Below, one piece after another: positions 36,701 to 49,515 of a stretch of 64,000 nucleotides of DNA. Position numbers and translations under genes: made by a program. Each line of letters begins with the position of its first letter. The stretch's first letter is position 1. The notes below the pieces were generated by a model that saw only the letters and a list, made by a program, of their open reading frames with translations, did no database searches and was not told the DNA's origin. This DNA is from Lates calcarifer (Eukaryota; Chordata; Actinopteri; Centropomidae), in NCBI RefSeq assembly GCF_001640805.2, contig NC_066849.1:24116250-24180249 (forward strand), written 5' to 3'.

Positions 36701-36990
36701 AAATTCTTGGTTGCATCACTTCTGACACTCATCTGTCAAATAACCAAGTTTTTGCTGGCCAGAATCTTTGTTAAGCACATCAACTAAAACCCTGCCGTCC
36801 ACTGTTATCTGGTCATTGCACTATTGTCAGGCTGAAGAACCACTAGGGCTCACAATAAAAACTGTTTTTATCTTTTAGAGGACATATAAAGTCATATCAC
36901 AAGAGGTACTACAAAAGGTTTTTCAGCTCTAAGTGGGTCAAATTGAATTGGAAAGTGTGATTGTGAATAAAAGAATATATATCCTTTTAT
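33741..36990. other. Non-coding, no gene seen
   Basis: AT-rich; a purine/pyrimidine-biased strip near 34940-34980. Pieces near 36.16-36.38 kb (TTAGCTTCTGTTAGCAAGAGC, GTTAGCTAGCTGCTGTAGG) resemble MITE interiors but lack ends. Confidence 0.4.
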
Positions 36991-37013
36991 TGTTGTATAA
37001 AATATTGTTGTAT

Positions 37014-37022
<9 letters not shown>

Positions 37023-37081
<59 letters not shown>
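37023..37081 (+). repeat. Compound microsatellite (TA)n(GA)n
   Basis: About 15 TA units switch directly to about 14 GA units. Flanks are unique, so it would be a usable polymorphic marker. Confidence 0.95.
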
Positions 37082-37085
<4 letters not shown>

Positions 37086-37664
37086 GACAAATAATAGGAA
37101 CAACTGGTACAATTTTGGTGTAATAATAACCAGATAAAAAGTGCAGTAGAAAAAAATAATCAATCAAAGGCAGAAAAACAAGAGATTTTAATTGAAATTT
37201 GAAAATAGAAAATAGGATATGAAGTGAAAACATGATGAGAAATTTAATGTACTTAAACCCACCATTTTGAAGAACTTTTGAGGGTGCGTGCATCAAGGAC
37301 AATTAGAAATGTTCTTCTATGACAATAAAACACATGCTCTGTGTGTCAGAGTGCTGCAGGCTCCAAACTGTTGATGTCACTACACAGTGCTCCACTTTGA
37401 TGAGGGTCACTGAAGCCATTTCCTACTTGCACATTTAATAGCCATCACTGAATCATTGATTACTCCTTGGCTGCTATAAATTGGTTTCATTGAACTGAAC
37501 ATTTAATAATGTTGCTGCAGCTTTCATATTCTCTCTCAAATATTTGCCTATTTTTCAGTTTGCCAAGAGATTTTCTGCAAGCCATGGCCCAGAGCAAACC
37601 CTTTGACATTTGCCAGGTTTGCCAGATGGCCCGTGCATGTGTATGTGAGCATGTGGCATTAGGC

Positions 37665-37693
<29 letters not shown>
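37665..37693 (+). repeat. (TG)n microsatellite
   Basis: About 14 TG units. Chance frames through it encode Cys/Val or His/Thr repeats and are not genes. Confidence 0.95.
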
Positions 37694-37696
<3 letters not shown>

Positions 37697-37699
37697 CCA

Positions 37700-39739
37700 C
37701 CTTGCATGCATGCACACATTAATAATACATTATTAGGGAACATATTAATCGAAAAACACCAGGAAAATGTTGAATCTCATTAGTGGAAATGACATTTAAC
37801 ATGTAATGACATCTTTTATAGAGAACATCCATTCCATCGGAGGACTTGTTTTTTTGCTGTGGTATAACATTTATTTATATGCACAACTGTCAGTCTGTGG
37901 GGTGAGGAGGCATCTAATATGTAATCATAAATTTCTTAGTTTGTTTTAAAAAAAAAAAAAAGGCATTACCATTGTTAGAATCATTCTGGTTTGGACTCAC
38001 CTTCACAAGATCAAGGTTTCTTTTTACTACTAGGAGGTTAGACCATTTGGCATTTAAATAAAACACAGCAGACATCACAATAAAAAAATGAAATGAAGAG
38101 AAAATTTTGTAGTGTTGTCAAAAGTCAGAGGTTATAGGGCAGTGAAAAACCGACACTTGCTCAGACTGTTCTTGTTTAATAGTCTAATAGTTTCTGTCAA
38201 ACAAGCTTTCCAGCATTGCTTGGTTTTGCACCTTGGAGGCTTACAGTCAGAGAGAAGAAGGTAGAATTCACTATTGGAGGGAGGGGATTGATCCTGAAGA
38301 ACTATACTGGTGCTTCAGTGTAGCTATGGTTGGATTATCTTTTTTAAACAACGTTTCACAGTTCTTTTTAAAGGGTGATGACGGGGAACTGGATTATTTT
38401 CAACGACCTATATCCCACTTTTTTTCTTTTCTGTTCAATTTAGATGCTAAAATCTCTCAAAACACTGTGCTCTTATGTCCTACTTTCATGATCATATGAT
38501 AGAAGCTCTGAGTTGATAGAAATGATAATGTGCTCACCTAGGTCCCATTTGGTTATTACCATGCAGTGAAAGAAAAATTAGCAGCTTTTGGGGCATCAGC
38601 GAGTCGTGTGAAGACTTCTTTTTTTCCCCTGGCCTTTGCCCCACTGGCTATAGCAGGATGCCATACTGCTTTGTCTGTGTCCCACATACTACATACTACA
38701 CAGTAATTCTAAGCAGTTTTCGTAAGCAGAGTCTTCATACTAGAAAAATGACTGTTTGCATACTTTAAAGCCTTGATTTCTGAGTGTACTGTTGATGAAT
38801 ATTACTGTTCAATAATTCAGTGCACAATAGGAATAGACAAGATGCTCACAGCTGGAAAAAAACAATAAAACTAATTGTGGATGTTGCTGAAACATTTACT
38901 GGAATGCCTTTTAAAATAAAATGAAAAAAACAACAACAGTAACTTTCTAAAGTGGCAGTTACATTTTTCATAGTTTTCTGTTGTATAAAATGGTCAATTA
39001 TGCTCATTATTATATGGATATTATTACTGTATAAATAGTAACTAACTACAAAAAACATATGTTATACATATTAATATATAGTACTACATACAGTTATATA
39101 GTATGGAACTGAGATATAGCACCTGATTGTTGGAGCTTGTGGGTGACCGGTCAACAGGGCTGAAAACCACCAAAACCATCTACATTTCTGTATGTTGATT
39201 AACAGGTGACAGGGTGTAATTTCAACATTCTCCTTAAAATTGCTGAATTTGAGCATCAATCAAAGATAAGGCAATACAAGTGATAAGACAGCAGTCTACT
39301 CATGTTAGTAACAAATACAACATTACATAATGTAGAGTCAGATCTACCAACAAAAACAAAGTAAATACAAATACAATATTTTTTGTCTGAACATGACTTC
39401 AAACTAAACCCTGTATTGTTACAAAGCACAATATTATAGCTACACGGTCCAGACCTGTGTTTGAAAAATTTGAGGATGACGTCTGCGGCAAGTCAAGGCA
39501 CGTTTATTTATATAATACCTTTTCTAAGATCAATAACCACATTGAGTATCACACCATGTGAGAATGTTGTCAATGTCTGGACCAAGAAGATACTTGTTGT
39601 CCTGTAATAAACTAATGAATAGATTACACAACAAGGTCTCTTCATAGAAATACAATATAGAATTAAATAATAAAGTTAGAATGTAGCTTAAAAATCAACG
39701 AAGGAGATAAAATAAAAAGCAGTGTCACATTTGAGCATG
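37700..39739. other. Non-coding, no gene seen
   Basis: AT-rich with an A run (37948-37961). An 88-codon frame at 38233-38499 has no motif I recognise and no splice partners. Confidence 0.4.
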
Positions 39740-40060
39740 TCTTTTGTATTCTCCATACAGGGCATAGCGGATCCCACAGGGGTGTTTTGTTATCGCTGGC
39801 TTTATTATATTGTCTACATTATGAGATTGATGAGAATATGCGCTTTTGGTGACAGGATTTCATTTGATTATATTTGATTCATACCGGCTCTGCGCTCCTT
39901 TTTCCCTTGTCACATCGTTTCAGGAGGCCCTGACAGATCCTGTCTCGATAAGCCACTGCTGTTAGAGATTTTCCTCTGACATGTGCCCATATCTCATCAG
40001 CAAGCCTTTGATGTGCTTTTTATCGAAAATTGCCATGAACTGATGTTTGTTTGATGATGC
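39740..40060. promoter_or_regulatory. Candidate conserved non-coding block
   Basis: Repeat-free, complex sequence (GGATCCCACAGGGGTG, TTATCGCTGGCTTTATTA, GGCTCTGCGCTCC, GATAAGCCACTGCTGTTAG) between AT-rich flanks. No open frame of note. Inference from complexity only. Confidence 0.25.
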
Positions 40061-40524
40061 ATGTTGAAGTCCTTAAAGCTACATAAAGGTGAAATACAGA
40101 CCTGACACATTCCTCAGGTGAAATGCACATTTACTCTCTCACACAACGATGCACACTCATACCCCTAAGGTTCGAGAGCCATTCTATGCAAGAACTACAA
40201 TATTAAATACCCACAACAACCAACTCAAGAAAGACTGTATTTCCTCCAAATCGATTGCATACTGTTGCATAGCAGAACACACAGTCACCTTATGACATAC
40301 AAAAAGCCAAAACAAAATTTTGTTGTCTTTCACTCACATTTTCCCCAAATTGTCTTTTGTTAACTGAAGCAATGGAGACCCACAGTTGTCAGCTCGGGGA
40401 AAAGAAACACAACAAAGTGCCAATGTATTTTCTGTGTTCGGTGACAATGCTGGCTGCTGAAACAAACCCCTCTTTCAGATGTACACTGCCTCCAACGAGG
40501 AAGCAAATTGCTGGATTCCAATTG

Positions 40525-40562
40525 TTTTTTTTTTTTTTTTGTTTTTTTTTTGTTGTTTTTTT
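40525..40562 (+). repeat. Interrupted poly(T) tract
   Basis: T-rich run with single G interruptions. Confidence 0.85.
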
Positions 40563-41039
40563 CTGTGCAGCAGAAATAATTACACATTCATACAAAACTG
40601 ATTTGGGATGGTTTTAACGGGGGGAGAGATAGCGGGAGAGGGAGAGAAGAGCTTGGCATGATTGCACATTATTTGGCGTAATTATGCTCTCACTTGAGGA
40701 TCTGTGCGTTCACCCCACTGCAACACTGTGTTTTTGGTTGAATTTAGAAAAATGGATTTTTCACCCCTTTGTGAATAAAAAAACACACATGTATTCTTCA
40801 ATGACAACCTCACATTACTACACATTAAACTCTTGAAAAAAAATGGTACCCTTTCAATATTTTGCTGGCTGCTAACAAGGCTGATAGAATATGTTTTATT
40901 TTTAATGTCAACAACAATATTTGCTGATTACTGATTAGGTTGCTGAGCTTTTTACAGCACGCATGGAATTATTGTCATGTTGGGAAGGTCATTATAATTC
41001 AACAATTCCCTAGGTTAAAGATAGTGGTTCTTTCTTTCT

Positions 41040-41480
41040 TGTTTCTTTTCTTTACAACCAGATCTGTCTGGCGGTTGCTCTTAAAGGCAACAAAATCCAC
41101 CTCAGAGCTGCACTTTTTTGTAAAATCAAATCCTGCCCACTGCTAGGGAAGTAGTTCTCTTTTATCATGACCAAGATGTCAAATCTAACAACCTCTTTTT
41201 TGGCTCTAACCAAAAGCCAGTTAAGTCTGCACCTTTCAACTCCGAAAATCACAGTGGGAGAGCTGTCCAGCAGAGAGGGGTCAGAGGTAATGCAGAGCGA
41301 AGGGGGACATTGCTGTGAGAGAATGGATTGTTTCCTCAGCATTAAAAGCTTAATGGACACAGAAAAACTACCTTTGATGCTACGGCTGTGAAATGAAGAT
41401 AAAAAATAGACCTGGGCAGGGAGAGTGAATTGGAAATTCACTGGGCTGAGAGGCACGCAAAGACACTGCAGAGGACACAC
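41040..41480. promoter_or_regulatory. Candidate conserved non-coding block with a chance 142-codon frame
   Basis: One of the longest open frames of the window (142 codons, minus strand, 41052-41480) lies here, but the plus strand is also open for 74 codons and neither has a domain, signal peptide or splice context. Balanced composition makes a non-coding conserved block or chance more likely than an exon. Confidence 0.22.
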
Positions 41481-44400
41481 TGTGAATGTAGAGGACAGCC
41501 ATTTATGCTTTCTACAAACTGTGATAATTTGTTATATTCCTGGAAGTGTGACCTTCACGCTTCATACATACAGGTGCATCATCGATCAGTTAAAAAATAA
41601 AACCTAATCATCTGATATTAATGCGACCATCCTGTATTCAGAAGCAGTCAGATGAAGAATTCATGAGCCAGATAAGAACAATTTGAGAACAAAACTGTGA
41701 TCAAATTCAGATATTGCTTGTAATCGTACAGTAACACTTATGGAAACACACCAGTTGCAACACAGTGCTTACTAGCACATTGGCTGTTTGAACAGAGAGT
41801 ACAGAGGTTTCCTGATGTGAAATAAAATATAATTGCAGGCACAATTTTGTGTCTCAGCCATTAAACTAAAAGTGTGGGGTATTCAGACAGTTTGGACCAG
41901 TGTTTGGACAGGCAGTGGCACTGAGGATGGAATTTTGGATTCAAAAACTAAATCAAAACTTCTCAAAAAGCTCTCTTTTGTGAATAAATCCATTTAGTTT
42001 CTCTCTCTTTTTTTTTTAACCTATTAGCCACGAAAATGTGATTGCTGTTTGACAAATGCTTCAACAAGTACTTTGACATTTAAGCGAACAAAGTAAAAGG
42101 AATTAAAGAGAAATTCTCCTAAAAATTTCATTACATTTTTCATTACAAATTACCTTACTGAATGGAAATGTAAAACTGTGTGTAGTTAGGACAGATAACA
42201 CGTTTTTTCCTCATTTTTATATTGTACTTTTTTGCATTGTCATTGCCTGATGCACCTGAGTTTTTGGTCATTTCAATTTAGAAAATGATTAAAAAAAAAC
42301 ATTTCTTTGCACAATAAAGTGGGACACCAAAAACCCTATGTCCTCTGATCTGAGTTTCTGGGCTGGACACTTTCTCTCTTGCCTGCCTGACTCACTGATG
42401 ATGATGGCTGTTGCATCACTGACAGCAGCCTTTCAGCACCACCAGAATCTCAAAAAGTCACTTGCCAGAGTTGTTACTGGGACTTGTCATTCATGATTTA
42501 TGTGTCCTTTCAAACAAATAACATATCTTTTGCACTTGTGCACATGTGACCAGACTTTCTTTATACTTGTTGCTCAATACATATAATGACTGTTGTGAAT
42601 AATAATGACTGAATATGGCATGGTGATTTGGTTATTTCAGTGTGCATTCTTCTCTTTGAACACCTCCTGTGAATCTGGGCCTCTGTGTTCAGCACAAACA
42701 TATTTAGTGAGGCAGATGCTGGACTCGTGACCACCTGCATTTGTTAAAAGTTTTAAAAACTGTAAACTCCTGATGCAGGTTGAAAAACTGGACTGACCCT
42801 CGATATGAGAATAAATCACTTATGCTGATGCTGAACATAGAAGCCCCAGAGGAGCATGCTCAATGACGCTTAGTCTCAACAATGTGCATTTTTGTGCTGA
42901 CAAAGTAGTACAGCAGTTTTCATCTCAAAAGGCAAAATACATCTCATTAGAGAAAATGAAACATTTTAAAAAAAAATAAACACACAGTCTTTTACTAACT
43001 TTACATACATTATTACAGTTTTTGTTTGCATTTTATCCCCCAAGATATACTTTACATTAATGGATATCTGGCAGTATAACTGAATTGCTTTTTAAAAATA
43101 CACCAGACATACAGACATACTCTACACATACCGCTGTGACAATACCCTGATATATCACAGTGGGTGACAGTAAGGGACACACACAAACTGTTCAATTTAA
43201 GAAAATAGTTATATCAGAAAACATTTTGAAGATGATGTAATTTCCTTTTACCCCACAGTGAAATTTGATGAGCATTGTACAGAACATGACATTTCCTCTT
43301 ATATCAAACTGTGGAAATGGAGAATATTTACCTTGAGGCCAAAAGAATATATTTTTTCATGAATACAAAACTTATTCAGACAATTCAGCACATTTTCACA
43401 CTAATGCAAACTTAACATGAATGATTCACAGAGTGGACACAAAAGGCATCCTACGGTAAAAGTGAATTCTACATCTAAAGAAAAAAAAACAGCTTCCAAG
43501 TAACTATCTTCAAAATAAGAATTCTTCAAGACTTTTCCTGAGTGTTAAATATTCTTCATATTGTCATAGTAGCTCAAACATGTTCCAGATGATTAATTAT
43601 CTGACTTTGATGCACTAGTCTGTACCTCAGCACACACATCAGTTTGGCTCGTGTTTGCAGATGGAAGTTTATCACAAGCAAATTATTTTGATCATATGCT
43701 GTAGATATTAAGAGTATTTCCAAAGCATTTCTAAATTTATGTTTCCCCTTAAATCATTTATGAGATCCAAAAAGCAGAAACTGTACAACTCATTGCATTA
43801 TAACTGGAGGAAGCTGGTCCCCAGAGACGACTCCTCTAGGTTTTGAGATGAAAGAGAGGAATTTAACTAGGAATTAGATCTGAACCTATGGCTAAGTCAA
43901 CTAAGTGAGGCAAGTAAATGCAGTAATTGATTTTATACCTGTAACTACATCTCTTTAAAGAGCTAAGTAGTCTGTAAATAGCATGTGGAAAAAGAGCAAT
44001 AGGTAAAGTACATAAAATAGGTAAGTGCACATTTGTAAACATGAGATAAATACAGCGACAAAAGCGGATACACTTGCACAGAAAGACAAACCAGTTTAAG
44101 TGACACCTGCATGCAGGAACACATCCTGCCTTCACCCTTCCAGCTGACTGACAGAGGGCTTGTGCAGTCTGAGGTTACAGGAGCAAATGATCTGCATCAT
44201 TCCCTGGAGTCAGAATAAAACATTAGAATATAAGGTTAGCAGTGGAGGAGATATGCAGTTAATAATCTGATCATTGCCAAGAAAATTGGACATCTTAACT
44301 GTATTTTTTAAGTTAATGCAGAGAATTAAGTTAAAGAAGTCTGCAAATTCTCACAGGATGTTCTACTCCAGGGAGGATGAGCAAAGACGCCAGTGATCAC

Positions 44401-45639
44401 CAGCTGCCAGTGATCACAGCTTCTATCAAACAGATACACTATCCATTAAAAATGACTGCAGATGTAGTCTACCATCCAAGCTGCACAGCTTCACTCAGCA
44501 AGATAGATTAGGCTTTAATTATCTACAAATACAAGAAAAGTGATACTAAAATGTTCAGCTCCAAAATGTGAAACTAATGTAGGATTGACCCTGAAGGAAA
44601 AACATTACGAGCCAGTGTCAATGATGACTAATCTGATGATCTTTCCTTTACACTCAGTGTGCAGCAGTATGAACCACAGGTTGCACACGCAAACTCGTCT
44701 TCCATTGCGGTCATACAAGAAATGAAGAATCAGTGATTCAGTCAGTGATTGATATCATCTGCCTTTTTCTTCTTTACCACAAGTGCATTGTAGTGCCATA
44801 CTATTTCCACCATGCCAAAGCATAGGGGGTAATATGGTGCACATTACTGCCAACAGAAACAGTTGGTGGACACAATGTGTTGTGATGTTCACCACTAGAA
44901 GAGGGAGGGACAAACAATGCAGAATACAAAACCAAAACACACACTAGGCAAATGTTTCATTAGATAGGAAACATGTACATATACTGGGATACAAGAATTT
45001 TGTGAGAAAAGTAAACAAAATCAGATTTGTTCACAGTGTTACAGTGGTGTTACAGAAAAAATATTGCATGGTGTTACAGATAGTTCACTGACATTTATTT
45101 TTTACAAACTACAGTTGATGGAAAATTCAAAATGATTTTAAAAAATAGCAAAACGTGATTAAACATCTAAGAAGCGCTAAACAATTAAAAATAGATAAAA
45201 ATAGATTAGAAACAGGAGTAATAATATTTATTTATTTGTTATGATCCAGAGATTCTGATGACTTGATACAGAAGATCAGTTACAGCAGTGAAATTACAAT
45301 CCATTTTCTTTTAAACATAGACTAACAATCGTTTAATAGCTTTTGGAACAAAAGAACAACATTTTTTGTCAGAAATCATTACTCTGAAAAACTTGTTTGT
45401 CGTTACGTAAACAGTAGGAGTTGTTCGGTTGGGTTATTTCAACTCAGATGCATATGTCATCAGCCTGAGCAAAGAATGACATACAGTAACTACTTCTGAC
45501 AGGTGTCAATCTAAATGTGATGCACAGTTGTTGCCGCTCCTGTATTTGAATAGGTAGCATAGCAAACAGCAAACATTGAGTTTTCTGTTTTTCGTCTGCA
45601 AAAGTCTCAATACAAAAAAGGAAGGAAAAGATTCAGACA
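41481..45639. other. Non-coding, no gene seen
   Basis: AT-rich DNA; a near-tandem of GCCAGTGATCAC occurs twice near 44389-44416. No exon, RNA gene or clear mobile element. Confidence 0.45.
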
Positions 45640-46330
45640 AAGGTGACAGAAAGAAAATTAAGCAATATTAACCGAGAGGGTGAGCTTTAACGTCATTGGA
45701 GTACGACAGTGATGCGGTCTGCAAGCATCACTGAAGTGCTCAATAACGTTAAAGCTCACCCTTGAGTGTAACATTGCGATTATACAACTATTATAAATAA
45801 AATGTATAGTCAAAATCTGTTCATGTTGAGGAGCAATTTGCTCTCAAAATTAAAAGGTTTTGATGAGTGTTTTGTTTCCATGGAAATACATGGGGTCTGA
45901 CTAATAACTAGAACACAATCAGTCACGTCAGTGGACTCTTATGTGTAATGGAATCGAGTTTACAACTACAGCAAATAATCAGACCCTCAGTAACGACCTA
46001 GCAACAGAAATGATTTTCTAGTCCCAGATGACTCTGAGCTGACGTTAATGCTTTATTGAGGTCTTGCAATTTACCGAACTAAATCAATAGCCTACTGCAC
46101 AAATAAATGCTTACCTTTATCAACCACTTTATAACAAAGATGCTGCATTTTTTACTCACACCGATGTAGCTTCTGCAACCGCAAACTTTTACAGGTCCGC
46201 AAGCATCACTGAAGTGCTCAAATGATGTTAAAGCACATCCTTGACTGTAATATTGCGATTATACAACTATTACCAACAAAGTAAAATGTATATGGTGAAG
46301 TAATATTTTTAGTAGGGCATGCTGTCATGC
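45640..46330. mobile_element. Hairpin plus direct-repeat DNA element (MITE-like composite)
   Basis: The left part is a long hairpin (45677-45762). About 480 bases further, at 46199-46300, the sequence GCAAGCATCACTGAAGTGCTCA, then ATTGCGATTATACAACTATTA, recurs with few changes from 45721-45810. Inverted plus direct repeats around a non-coding core point to a non-autonomous DNA transposon or two nested copies. The exact ends and family are unknown. Confidence 0.55.
45677..45762. repeat. Long imperfect hairpin
   Basis: The outer arms AGGGTGAGCTTTAACGT (45677-45693) and ACGTTAAAGCTCACCCT (45746-45762) are perfect over 17 bases. Inward, CATTGGAGTACGACAGTGATGC pairs with GCATCACTGAAGTGCTCAATA with few mismatches. 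The stem is near 38 bases with a loop of under 10. Confidence 0.9.
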
Positions 46331-49216
46331 TGATTTGAGCACATTCTAAATGTCTTGTTGACCAATCAGATTGCTTGGTCGGACACGAACACACTGCTAC
46401 TGTTCTAGAATCTGCTTAAATTTAAGAGGTTTGCACATCATGGTTACCATATGGAGTGCTGCTGTTTTGTGCCTTAGTGAAGTGTGTACATAAAGAAACC
46501 ATCTGTTGAGATTGCTGTTGACAAAAGCAGTTGCCTAAAACAAGAATCTAAGAGCTTGGTTATGTTTGTTGCGATGTTTGGTGCTTGATGTTCGCCCCCT
46601 GTCGCCCACACCATCCTGCAGGCAGATGAACAGGGTCCTAATCTAAGGCATTCAAGGTTCTATGAGGAGATTGGGTCATTCGTTTTAGCATTTAAGCACT
46701 TAACACCATCTTCTAAATCCTTCACACAACAACCGGTTTAGCTGTAGATCAGCAGGCTTATAATAGTCTCTAAATGTGTCCCCATTTTTCCAACATATAT
46801 TGTAATTGTTTTGTCTCCACCATTATTCAAGTTATCTTTTGCTTTTTAGTCTATTTATCCACTGATGGAAGTTAATATGCACTTATTTTGATATTTTTTA
46901 GTACACATATATCTTACTCTTTGGCGTGCTGTAATTTTTTCTTGCAGACCGGCCCTTCTCTAAAGCTGCCACTAAATGTTTCCGTGCTCTCCAATACGAG
47001 GTTCTCTGGGAGATTCATATAATGGCCTTAAATAAACTGAATTACCCAGGGGGAACAATGTGACAAGCACGTGTTCCAGTTCTCGCCTGCCTGCTTTTCT
47101 CTGTAGAGAAAAGAAGGGCAAAAGGACAAAGTATCCACGGATTTTGCCGTGAATACGAGTATTACACAAGTAGCGTAGCTCCTTTAATGGATAGCTGTGT
47201 GTGTATGTGTGGGTGAGGAGGCAAGCGAGAGAGTGTGATTGTGATCAGAGACAGTAACCAGAGCATCTTTGGTGTGTTGGAGAGTTGGCAACTGTACAAG
47301 AAAATGAGACGCTATCAGTAAAGCTGTGAAAGTAGCAGTGCAGTGTATGCACAGTTAGGGTATTTGGCCGTGAATAAATGCTCCAGCTCCCCTCAGTAAC
47401 AAACCAAGTTCCCGTGTCTTGCTTTCCACCTGCTGATTAAAGTGAAGGGGTTTAACTGTGAAGTTAGCGACAACTTAGGACTTGGAGCAGAACACAAATG
47501 TCTCCCTGCTGTTTCCCAACCACAGTCTAGAGGCACTAGACAGTCACAGGTTGCAGCCCTTCATAATTTTATGACTAAATAAATGTTGAAACAAATAACA
47601 GGTTTTCTTTTACTTTTTTCTTAAAGAACATTGAGGGAAACTGTGGAAATTACATTACGTTAACACACATGACAATAAACTCACTGACTCATGCAGGTCC
47701 TTTTTGTTTCTACAATTATTTATCTAAACCTCAATTTCTCTGTCGTCACTCTCTTGTACCTTGACCTGACAATGCTCCGTTCTCCTGCTTCTCTTTGCCG
47801 CTTTGATCCTGACAGCCTTCAGCTCTACAGGTTGTATCAGAGCTGATACGGCCCTGACTGGTTTTCTCATCTGATCTTATTTGACCTTGGACTCACTCAC
47901 GGAGACCACAATGGTCACAGTGCTTTGGTTTTAATCTTTCCATGTCCTTAGAAAGGCTTTTAGATTCGCTATCGGCAGCAGACAGCTTCAGACTTTCTGT
48001 CAGTGAATTTGTTTTCACAGAGCACAAGAGAAGAATGAGAGAAAAATTGCAGTGTCCAGATGTGCAAAGCTGATTCAAACCAATTCACACAGACTTGTGG
48101 CTGTAATTACTGTCAGAGTTTACTCTGCTACATATTGACTTGAAAGGGTGAATACTTAATGTATTACTTACTGTAGAAATTATATTTTCATTTAGTGTCA
48201 ATTGATTTGTTGGGAACTATCTCATTTTGATGTCAACTTCATTTGTTGATCTGTGTCAAGAAAAAGTTTGAAGTTAAAGTGATACTGAATTATAGAATAT
48301 ACATTTTTGCAATTTGTTTTGTCTTGCATATTTAATCAGACAAAACAAATAAATTCACATTTTTGGCTACTTGTTCTTCCACAGCAACAGCACTCTCCAT
48401 ATTTTTGTTCTCCAGGGGCTGTGAATTTTAACAAAACATAGCCACATGACACACAGCACAAAAGGGCGTCTGATGACAAGCAAAAAACCTAAAATGTATA
48501 GACGTGACACTCGAAATATCCTGAGAGTTGTGTACACAATCCCATGAGATCATATTAAACTGTGACAATAACCGTGACAGTTTCATTAGAGTTCATATTT
48601 CCTCACCAATATTGGCTCTATTTAATTAACCCCCAGTAATTGAACATTATCTAACGACAAACTATTAAAAAGTGGAGGAGTGGAGCGGAGTGGAGGAGTT
48701 CACTCATCTCTGTCCAACAGACTCATTAAGGCAGCTTGTGTTGCATTCTTTACACATCAATGTATCACTGACAAAATGAATCATTTGTTGTCAGAAATGT
48801 GACCGAGTGAAATAACTGATTTAAATTCCAGTGGCTCTGTTTGTCCTTAATATTACAACTACACTTAGTTCACACTTCCATTTCCCCAGCCTATCGCTCA
48901 ACATACTTTTGTGTTTTTCTTTGGTTTAGCTGAAAGGAATAAACATAGTGATGACGACTTTTCTCTAGCTGCTCTTGCCAGAAACTGAATGCTTTAGCTG
49001 TATTTGTACTGCATGAATAGTGTTCCCTGTTTTTTCTATCCTAAAGCAATCAGTAAGTATTAGACAAGCCAGAAGATTTCCTGCCAGTTCTGACCTGGTA
49101 GCACACAAAGAAAAGCGTAGAAGCCGGGAGAGGTTGCTAATCCTCTTGGCAATGAACTCATTTGTTTATGGTAATGATTAGAATGTCTCAAAATTAATGA
49201 GGTAATGACTTATTGA
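46331..49216. other. Non-coding, no gene seen
   Basis: Mixed AT-rich DNA. A small GGAGTGGAGC-type tandem lies at about 48674-48700. No exon-like structure. Confidence 0.45.
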
Positions 49217-49515
49217 TGGGCTGCATGGTGGCTCAGTGGTTAGTTGCCTCACATTAAGCGGGTCGTAGGTTTCTAACCTGACTGTAGCCTTTGTGTGTGG
49301 AGTTTATGTTCTTCCTGTGTTCACACATACAGGTCAGGTGGGTTGGAACCCAAAATAGCCCAAAGGGATGAATGTTATGAATATATTAAGCCACATAGTC
49401 AATGTAGTGCAGGTGTTTTTACTGTTATTTGCCCAGAGCATGCTGGGATAGGCCCGAGCAGCCCTCCTCCACATGACCCTGAAAAGGAATAACCAAGCAT
49501 AGAGAATGGATGAGT
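49217..49515 (+). mobile_element. tRNA-derived SINE-type repeat, copy 2 (diverged)
   Basis: The head GGGCTGCATGGTGGCTCAGTGGTTAG is a good A-box region. The B box is decayed (GGTTTCTAACC). Then TTTGTGTGTGGAGTTTATGTTCTTCC, CATGCTGGGATAGGC and CATGACCCTGAAAAGGA, ending with GAATGGATGAGTGGATGA, follow the same layout as the copy at 226-565. It has internal deletions. Confidence 0.8.

Noticed and set aside
37487..37743. Cys/Val and His/Thr repeat proteins
   Set aside because: Frames are translations of the (TG)n microsatellite.
41052..41480. 142-codon open frame on the minus strand as a gene
   Set aside because: No recognised domain, no splice or promoter context, and the opposite strand is also open. 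A chance frame in GC-balanced DNA is more likely.
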